In this document: piece after piece, positions 56,501-64,000 of the stretch
Position numbering within the stretch: the stretch's first letter is position 1
Layout: each line of letters begins with the position of its first letter
Assembly (NCBI GenBank): GCA_905250025.1
Contig: CAJNOJ010000228.1
Location: 104,795 to 168,794, forward strand
Length of the DNA: 64,000 nucleotides
Reading direction: 5' to 3'
Source of the DNA: Adineta ricciae
Taxonomy: Eukaryota; Rotifera; Eurotatoria; Adinetida; Adinetidae
The notes under the pieces: generated by a model
What the model was told of the DNA's origin: nothing
Seen by the model: the letters and a program-made list of their open reading frames with translations, nothing else
The model's database searches: none
Translations under genes and position numbers: made by a program

Positions 56501-58013
56501 AGCAACCGGAGTTATATGCACAGCCCAAACTCAGGCATATCCTACATGAAAAGAAAGCTTTTCATTTTGTTTGTTTCTTTTATTCATTTACTTTTCGTCG
56601 AAAAATACAGACACACTATGCAACGTGAGGTTGTTTTGGAAATAATGCAACATTTTCAATTCAACTTCAAAGCTCATGATGTACTTTCATCTGTCCCTAA
56701 GTAATCGTTCCTTATCAGTTTACTATTGAATAAAATATTCTGCATTATCGATAAAATGTTGACCGTCTTCTCAGAACTGAATGCATTATCATTGGGACGG
56801 ATTTAAGTGGTCAGTAGAATTAGATAATAAAACAAATTGTACGATGAAAAATTTCTATAGTCAATGAATAAAAATTGACCCTGGATTAGTTATATTATAG
56901 AATAAATCGGTACATTCAAATGCACTATCACAAGAATTGTCCACGGACTGTTTTCGTTCGATAGTGAATAGAGCATTTTGAACAGAGAGAAGGCGATCTC
57001 AGTAAAAAACCAATCCTTGTCATCATGTGAGATAGTGTGAATTCATTATGTTGTTCGGTTTTCGCGAGAAACTTCTGCTACTGATCCTAACTGCTGACTG
57101 ACAACAGAGATAAATACATGGCTCATGTCGTTGAATATAAAAGCGACTTATTAGACAAAGCGATTTGTGAAAAAAACTGATGCGATAAATCGAAATAAAA
57201 AACCAAGGAAATAGCAAAGTAAAGTCTGTCTTACTGGTGCATTAGTTAAAATTTATCTCAATCAAATTTGTCCCGTTGCTGATACTTAATATAATAAGCT
57301 GAACATTTTCTATCAGTTATTGCTAATTTAAGAACTCAGGAACTAGTTTATCTTACTGAACATTCAATATATCTTTTAAATAGTACTTATTTTATTCCAT
57401 TATCGTCGTGGTTATTAACAATAAACTCATAAGCTGATCCTACAGAATATGATTAAAATAAAATGTCGATGATTTTCGCATGGATGTAAAAGCGAACTAA
57501 ATTAGTTTCTGATATTATATAAAATAATTATACCTTGATAACAAACATCGTGTGCTAATCACAATTTTATACTAAAAACAATTCCAATAGGTTCATATAA
57601 GGCATTAGCAAGATGTTTTTATCATCAAACTTTCCAAGCTGTTTCACGACATCCAATACTTTGGTTGATTATGCATGATTTGTTGTTGTTAGTATTAATC
57701 GCATATTTTTCCTCTTAGAAATGGTAATTCTTCTAAGTAAAGAAACATCCTCAGCCAAAAATGTTCTGCAACAAATTCTACAGGACTTATCACTTAATCA
57801 GATTACCATCATCAATTGGCCAGAAATACCTTCGAGTGTACGAAACTAACCTGTTTTACTTGAAAAAAAAATTAAAGACAATTTTGTCGTTTTGAATTAT
57901 ATTCAGAAAACGCACTCGAAAAGATTGTTCTGATGCTCACATGATTCTACAGAACCGTAAGATATGAATAATCATTTCACTGCATCTTTCTTGTTCTGTA
58001 CTGAAATACTTGA
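53525..58013. other. 4.5-kb gene-poor region
   Basis: No gene is supported. Low-complexity purine tracts occur at 54538-54585. Two exon-like fragments are seen near 57590-57850 (reported separately). The region may be the distal 5' flank or first intron of the C2-domain gene. Confidence 0.5.
57590..57850 (+). pseudogene. Exon-like remnants of an unrecognised gene
   Basis: After an acceptor-like TTCCAATAG, 57592 onward reads SYKALARCFYHQTFQAVSRH then PILWLIMHDL; after TTCCTCTTAG, 57721 onward reads MVILLSKETSSAKNVLQQIL then QDLSLNQITIINWPEIPSS. Both look protein-like, but the two pieces do not join in any common phase and each soon meets a stop. Likely remnants or chance; family not recognised. 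Confidence 0.25.
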
Positions 58014-58550
58014 CTTACGAGGAACACGATTTATGTGATACACTTTGATTTCAGTCATTCATATACCATTTGATGGAGTATAGTGATGTAGTCAAAAACC
58101 TAAAAAGTAGGAAGTTTAGTGCATTTTTTGCCTGTGGTATGGTAGGTGATCAAAAATCGAATATCAACATTCCGACCTGAGATCTTGTCTAGAGGTAGGT
58201 CTACCTATAGTTAGTATCTCATAAAATTCTCAGCTCAATGGAACATACCTTTTCCGAGATATCATTCCCTTGAAAAAATATGATGCTCTCCCAATCCGTC
58301 TGAAGATGCGAGTGGCTTTGCCTCAGCAATATTTCATGAATGGAGTGTTCTATTGAGCTGAGATTTTCATGAGATACTAACTATATGTAGACCTATCTTT
58401 AGACAAGATGTTAAGTCGGAATGTTGATATTCGATTTTTGATCACCTACCATACCACAAGCTAGAAATTCACTAAAATCACTATATTCTACGAAATGGCA
58501 TATGAATGACTGAAATCAGGGTGTATCACATAAATAGTGTTACTCGTTAG
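58014..58550. mobile_element. Fold-back (MITE-like) element with about 200-bp terminal inverted repeats
   Basis: The left arm (58014-58245) and the reverse complement of the right arm (58346-58550) align almost along their length, e.g. ATTTATGTGATACAC, GATTTCAGTCATTCATAT, a perfect block GTGGTATGGTAGGTGATCAA continuing with TCGAATATCAACATTCCGAC, then TATAGTTAGTATCTCAT and CTCAGCTCAAT. The loop is about 100 bp. No coding capacity. Long arms with a short loop fit a fold-back or non-autonomous DNA transposon. No clear target-site duplication was found. Mismatches between arms suggest it is not very recent. Confidence 0.85.
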
Positions 58551-60005
58551 TGTTAGTAAAGACAAACCATGCGAGAGTTTCGCATTCAAATACCTACGAA
58601 AATTTTTTGCAACAGATATCGCTGATCGGCGTGATCATCGTTTAAAGTCGTGATTACCAGCAAGCGTAATGAATTATGGATTAGTTGCGGTATCTAAGAA
58701 GCGCCTTCCTTCACAGGTTTAGATTCTGTGAACTTCTCAGTGTGCACCACCATCTTCATATTTTCTCAAAAAATATCAATATCCTGAATAATATAGTTTT
58801 TCGTCGACTTTCGATATGAGGATGCATCTCAGCAACTTCGACACATGAAATCATGGTACGACAAGAAAAGAATCCAAATCGATTCATCTTTTTTTACTTG
58901 AAAGATGGTACAATTCATAAAAATAGATTCAATTTCTATTTTTTATTGTTCTTAGTCTTAAATCGTCTCCACACTCATCCGTCATATCTATATAAACAGT
59001 AGTTGAACATATTTTGTAATATTCTTATCGAACCTTATCATTATCAAAGATAGATCGGCATTCTAATGAATAATTATATTGAGCGAGAATGATTTTGATA
59101 AAAACAAACAGTTGTTCAGATTCATTTATGATAAAATGTTCTCTCAAGTCTTTATCTCGCCTAAATGAAACAACTATTGTGCAAGATTCACATGCGATAC
59201 CAAAATGATTTCTCGACAGTCACTCGAACATCACTTCGAATCTGAATACGTAAAAACACAAGCTTTTATAGGTTGATTATGCAACCGATTGTACCTAATC
59301 GTTCCACTTATGTGCAACATGAAGAACTATCAGAATGAATTTTTTCGTCTAGTATTGTTTCCATGTTGATTGACTTTCTTTTTCGAAATGAAACGAAACG
59401 AAAGTAACGTTCGATCTTCTCCGTTGGCAAACATGAAACTAGCGATATTGTAACGTGCTGAATGATTGAATCTATCTATCCTCCTTTTTGTTTTGTTTTT
59501 CTAATCAACCTGTCACGGAGATAATTTTGTTTTGTAAACATGAAAGACATCCGAATACTGTCTAAACGGAATGTATTAACACACCTTTCCCGAATGAAAG
59601 CGTACACCGCTTCAACGCTCGATTGTTTCACTTAACTCGACATTTTCTAACAGTTTACACCTTGGTTTCCCCTGTAATTATTCATCTAAGCATGTCGAGA
59701 GATCCATGAATCATGGACTATCGTCATACTTGACATATAGTGTCAATCGTTTACCTTCCCTCTTCATATTTATATATATATATATCCATTCATTGTTGAT
59801 GATCGATCAATGATCACCCCGTGACGAACATCGGCAGGATATCCACTTGATGCATTTATTTCCATAGATTTTCAAGTATCCACTATTAATACCTTTTTTC
59901 TGAATCGAGAAAAAAATTCGTTCAATCTGGTCGATTGGCACGTGTATTGTTATCAGACTTTTGACGTTCGAAATTCGTTTTTTTTTCTCTTCGACGTCAT
60001 ATCAG
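58551..60005. other. Gene-free stretch between fold-back element and candidate C2-gene exon
   Basis: AT-rich, with a (TA)n run at about 59770-59785. No exon, RNA gene or element recognised. Confidence 0.5.
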
Positions 60006-60120
60006 TTAACAGGGGATATTGGAGACAAGCAATTATCACCTATATCAGAAGGATTCGACAATAAAATCGAAGGTGTGAACGTAGAGATAGATAAGCCAAA
60101 TATCAAAGATCTCGATCGAA
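60006..60120 (+). CDS. Candidate upstream exon of the C2-domain gene
   Basis: Acceptor TCATATCAG precedes TTA ACA GGG; 38 codons with a coding-like acidic composition (LTGDIGDKQLSPISEGFDNK..) end at CGA A|GTTTAA in phase 1. The next recognised exon (62163) begins with two bases that complete the codon as AAA. If not spliced at this weak donor, the frame ends at a TGA at 60141. The phase fit is suggestive only. Confidence 0.35.
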
Positions 60121-62162
60121 GTTTAAATGCCTGCAGCGACTGAGTTGATATTTTTTTCTTAATTAATGCAAAAAGTGAAGAGGAAAAAAGGTTAAATACA
60201 CCATCTGTCTAAATAGAACAACGAGATAGGTTTTGCGCTTCACTCTTTTTAATGAGCACCGAAATATTGTTTTTCTTCTTCACTAGGAAATCTCCGTTTT
60301 TTTCCAGACACTTGACTTTCGTCTTTTTTCGACAATAGAAAAGTTATTTCATTATGTATATGTATATACCTGTATCGATGACGTGAAATGCGCAGTAGGC
60401 GGACATTCTGCATTTCATCGGCCTTAGGCTATTCATTTGCTTTTCTTCGTACACGTGTGTTTACTCATTACAGAAAATGAATAGGGCTTCATGGTGAAAA
60501 CAAAAAAAAAATTAGACGTGATAAAGCTTCTCCACCCTTTATCTCTCTTGAGAATGTGTATCTAGCTGATCAAGTGACTAATACAGATTTGTTTCATTAT
60601 ATAAAAATGAACAGCCATCGGGCATTGGCTAACAGAATGCAACTTACGCTCATCGATTAGAAACCTCGTAATTATGCACCGTTTCTTTTCCTCCGTAACA
60701 CACCTCCTTTTTTAAGCTCGAGAGTTCGTCGACTTCAAAGGAAAAATAGTTGTTCACTCAATAGGAGGTGACATCATCGATGATTGTCCATAGTGACTAT
60801 AATTGATAGGTAGAGATCTTCACTTGAAACATCATCACAGGCTGGTGTCTTTCGTTAATGATTAACGAATATGCGCGTGTTTACTGATGGCATCAGGCGA
60901 ACATGGAAATAGTGTGAAAATGATCGCGAGATTCTAATTCGTTGTTAGTCTATAAGCTCGTTCGATCTGTTGCGCTGTTTAATCATTAAGTCGATTTCAA
61001 TTCAAAACGTGTCGAAGAATACATTGATACGGTATGTCAATCTTTCGAGTTCGAAGTTTTGATGTGGTAATCGATCCCAAGATTGATAGTTTATGTAAGA
61101 CTTTCTTTCATCATATGCTATTTATCTATAGAAAACAACGAGAACGAGAGATGAGTCTTCTTAATTCGAAAATAAGCAGCAAGAATGATAGTATTCATAC
61201 CGGTGGAATGGCCACCTACCGTAGACATGCGCGCGCGCGCATCTAATTGCGTAATCATATTAGGATCAGAAACATTTTTGTCTATATAGATTGATCTCAT
61301 CAATTCATAGTTTCGTTTCTCTATAAAACATCATCTATCTCTCGAAGCAAATTCTATTCTTGACTATTCTCGGATCAAGTCAGCAAGGAAAACAAATGCG
61401 TATGTATTTAACATAGATGTGTGAATTTTCTAGTAGAAAATAACAACATTTGCTTGTTAATGTTTCACTCAAGTGGATGTTGTTCGACACACAGACACTT
61501 AGAACATCTCTATGCCTCATCCCGTCTGTTATCAAATTTATGAGAAAGACAAGTGAGAAGAAGAGAAATACCCACGTCAGATTTGCATTTTCTCTGCTTT
61601 TTAAGCAACAAACACATGTACTCATCGTTGTCATTTTTCATAACTGAACATTCGAAAGCAATGTTTTCATCACGTAAGTTCTTCTCTTCGGTAGATCTCA
61701 TGACTTCTTCGATGATCTGTTAAGCATGCTTACATGAGCATCAAAAGAATTGTTCACCTGTCTCTTCTCCTATTGTTTCTATTAATCACAATGATCATGA
61801 ATAAGGGAACTGTAAAAGCATGAAATAGATTCGTTTGTTCTCCATGTCGCTTGGCAATAAGATAACGATTTTTCGTTTGTGATGAAAGATAGTTCGATGG
61901 AATTCATCTTCAATAACGAATGAGTTTGCGAGCCATGACAGCGGCATGTGTTCGTATGACAATTCTGTTCTCACCTTCGCTTGTTTTCCTTTCTCGCTCG
62001 TTAACAGAAGAAAAGCATGAGAACGAATATTCGATTGTTCAACCTGGATGAGTTAATCTCGTCACTTGCCTTTTTTCTTCATCTTTCATCGTTTATTGAC
62101 AGACGAAAATAGCTTAACATAACTCATCATTTTCTCTAGAATAAAATATTTCGATATTTTAG
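60121..62162. other. Long intron or intergenic sequence before the C2-domain gene exons
   Basis: No other exon supported. A (GC)n run of about 12 bases lies near 61229-61240, unusual in this AT-rich setting. Confidence 0.45.
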
Positions 62163-63952
62163 AACAACATCACTGGTCACGACAACGCTATAAGTCGAAT
62201 CTTATTGACTCTCACCAAGAGCACCATCATCAACGAATAAGTGGTAAGAGGGAAAACATTTTCCTTTCTTTTTTCTTTGAAATTAGATCAGTTGAGAAAA
62301 AGAAACATGTCGATTTAAAACCAAGATGACATTTCGTTCGTGAGAAATGAGAGATGAATTGTCGTTCTCCTATGCCGGAGATTTGTCATTTCCGTTGAAT
62401 AGTCAAAGGTAAAATATTCTCGATTGAACTGACCGTTGAGAATCTCGTCGTTTATGAATTTTGTTTGATTTTTTTGTTGTTGTATGGATGAATGCATGCG
62501 CGTCTCACTTGATTATCTTGAAGAATACTTCACGTCATCTGTTCTCTCTCACCGGCCCATATCAAAAAGACAAAAAAGAACTGTTTATTCGGCTTTTTGA
62601 TATAAACGTCATGGTTAGAAATTGTTTCCTCCCTTGGTAAATGATATCAATCATGTACGCAAGGATATGAAAATGTCTTCCAATCAGCGACGACAAGTGT
62701 TCTTTTCAAACTGATGATTAACTCAATTAGATCATTCGTTTTCCGATCATTGTGCAATCCTAATCCTTCTTGCCCGCCCCTTCACCTTTTTCGAACACTA
62801 CCGTTAGCAATGGTGGTGTCCGTTGACAGAATAGTATCTCTATGTACATATAATCACAATCGTTACGCTTGTATACATATCAATCAGACTGTCTGTTCGA
62901 GTGATTAGCGAGGATGTAGGAGGTCGCGTATCATCGCTAAATTAGAAGAAAATAGGAGGTTAAAATATCATTCCAAAAGAGTTAACTTCATTCTTTTTCT
63001 TTTTTTTTCGAGACACTTGGGTGAGCAACATACAGCTGCCTGTGGTTGATCGAAAAAAGAAGAATAACATCGGCTATTCAGACGTATGTATTATATATAT
63101 ATAAACACATCTTCATTGCTCTTTTCTAATCATTCATACTCAATTTCGTTTCGTTACGTATTTCAGATTCAGATACAAGTGCCAGTTCATCTGAGGTAAA
63201 TTTCATCATCGAATTCTTCGCTCGAAGATCGGAAAGACTAAAATCTGGAATTCTGTTCTTTTTCAGACTTATCATTACTATCATTCGATCATGATGAATG
63301 ATGATGGATTATTAATCACACCGGCGTCTTCGAATAAACGTTCATTAACCGATCATCTGGTTGACTACGTAAAGAAGAGCAAACGTCTTGTTCCATGTAA
63401 AATCTTATCTCCGATAAAGAAATCCAAAGAACCAATCACAGCACCATCGAAACGAGGTAATTATCTCATTCTAATGAATATTTCAATCTGATATCTATTT
63501 GTTTCAGGTTCATTATGTATTGCATATTCAATTGGCAATGATGATCACACCCAAAATTCGATTCTTACTCTACACGGTAAGCAAATTGTTTGTTTTGTCA
63601 AAAAAATCCGTTAGAATGATTAATTATCGAATAGAGAAAACCATATGCCTAAGATTCTGTTTATATTTCAGTGATGCGAGCCAGACAATTGTCATTCGAA
63701 CATCCGGATACTCGTTCATTAAACACGTACGTTCAAGTGAAATATCTCGACTACGAACAAAACTCCAAAACGGTAGCTAAAACTACTTCACCTGTGTACG
63801 ATCAAACATTTTCCATGTAAGACTGCGATGCAGAAAGCAATGAGCTTGTCTAATCTGATTGCAATGTTTAGACCTGTACAAAATAACAATTTATCAACAC
63901 TATCGAAACGCTTGACAATCTCTGTTTATAATCAATCGGAAACAAATAAGAA
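62163..63952 (+). CDS. C2-domain protein (partial; continues past the window end)
   Basis: Phase-compatible exons: 62163-62243 (QHHWSRQRYKSN..), 63167-63195 (DSDTSASSSE), 63267-63456 (TYHYYHSIMMNDDGLLITPA..), 63508-63576, 63672-63816, 63872-63952, the last ending at donor AA|GTAAGT. After a basic linker (VKKSKRLVPCKILSPIKKSK) a C2 domain starts: GSLCIAYSIGND, SILTLHVMRARQLSF, TYVQVKYLDYEQNSKTVAKT, SPVYDQTFSM, KRLTISVYNQSE. This is the type I C2 topology of synaptotagmin, rabphilin and RIM-like proteins. The usual SDPYVK is replaced by NTYVQ, so at least one Ca2+-coordinating Asp is missing and Ca2+-independent binding is likely. No transmembrane helix is seen upstream. Which subfamily cannot be decided here. 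Confidence 0.75.
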
Positions 63953-64000
63953 GTAAGTCTTCAAACGAACATCATTATCACAAGTTTTGTGACGGTGTGA

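Overview
The window is animal nuclear DNA from an AT-rich, gene-dense genome with very short introns (mostly 45-60 nt, GT..AG). Gene content (NR4A nuclear receptor, DMRT2, ERO1, CDC25, LETM1, TAF4, WDR62/MAPKBP1, BLTP3) is metazoan and nothing is bacterial. Small introns, AT-richness and splice-acceptor-like sites placed just before many start codons make a bdelloid rotifer or a close relative my best guess. That is an inference; no species marker was identified. I rebuilt genes by translating exons and checking that intron phases agree.

Layout. 0.5-7.6 kb, minus: LETM1 (mitochondrial inner-membrane ion exchanger), split by a 3.4-kb foreign block (103-bp satellite plus a broken non-LTR retrotransposon) lying between two identical 41-bp copies of a LETM1 exon, with an N at each junction. 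An adenosine/AMP deaminase-like gene ends only 35 bp upstream of the LETM1 start. 7.9-10.7 kb, plus: two tandem purple acid phosphatases. 10.7-15.5 kb: non-coding. 15.5-18.1 kb: NR4A-type nuclear receptor. 19.8-20.7 kb: DMRT2. 21.5-29.6 kb, minus: a small PPxY membrane protein and a large WDR62/MAPKBP1-like WD40 scaffold with two candidate first exons. 31.8-32.3 kb, minus: basic coiled protein, possibly CFAP97-like.

32.7-34.3 kb, plus: ZNG1/CBWD metallochaperone GTPase, convergent with SNX3/12. 34.8-36.5 kb, minus: two-Ig-domain GPI-anchored surface protein. 38.5-41.7 kb, minus: a decayed HAD hydrolase and an NT5DC 5'-nucleotidase-like gene. 42-43.2 kb, minus: a very short TAF4, divergent from ERO1 (43.4-44.8 kb, plus). 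45-49.8 kb, minus: BLTP3 (UHRF1BP1-like) bridge lipid-transfer protein. 49.9-50.8 kb: secreted Cys-rich orphan. 51.3-53.5 kb, minus: CDC25 phosphatase. 53.5-62.1 kb: almost gene-free, holding a 537-bp fold-back element. 60-64 kb, plus: 5' part of a C2-domain gene running off the window edge.

The genes are mostly unrelated housekeeping and developmental functions, not one pathway. The points most worth a second look are the insertion in LETM1, the ADAL-LETM1 spacing with an acceptor 10 nt after the ADAL stop (possible operon with spliced-leader trans-splicing), the alternative first exons of the WD40 gene, and the fold-back element.
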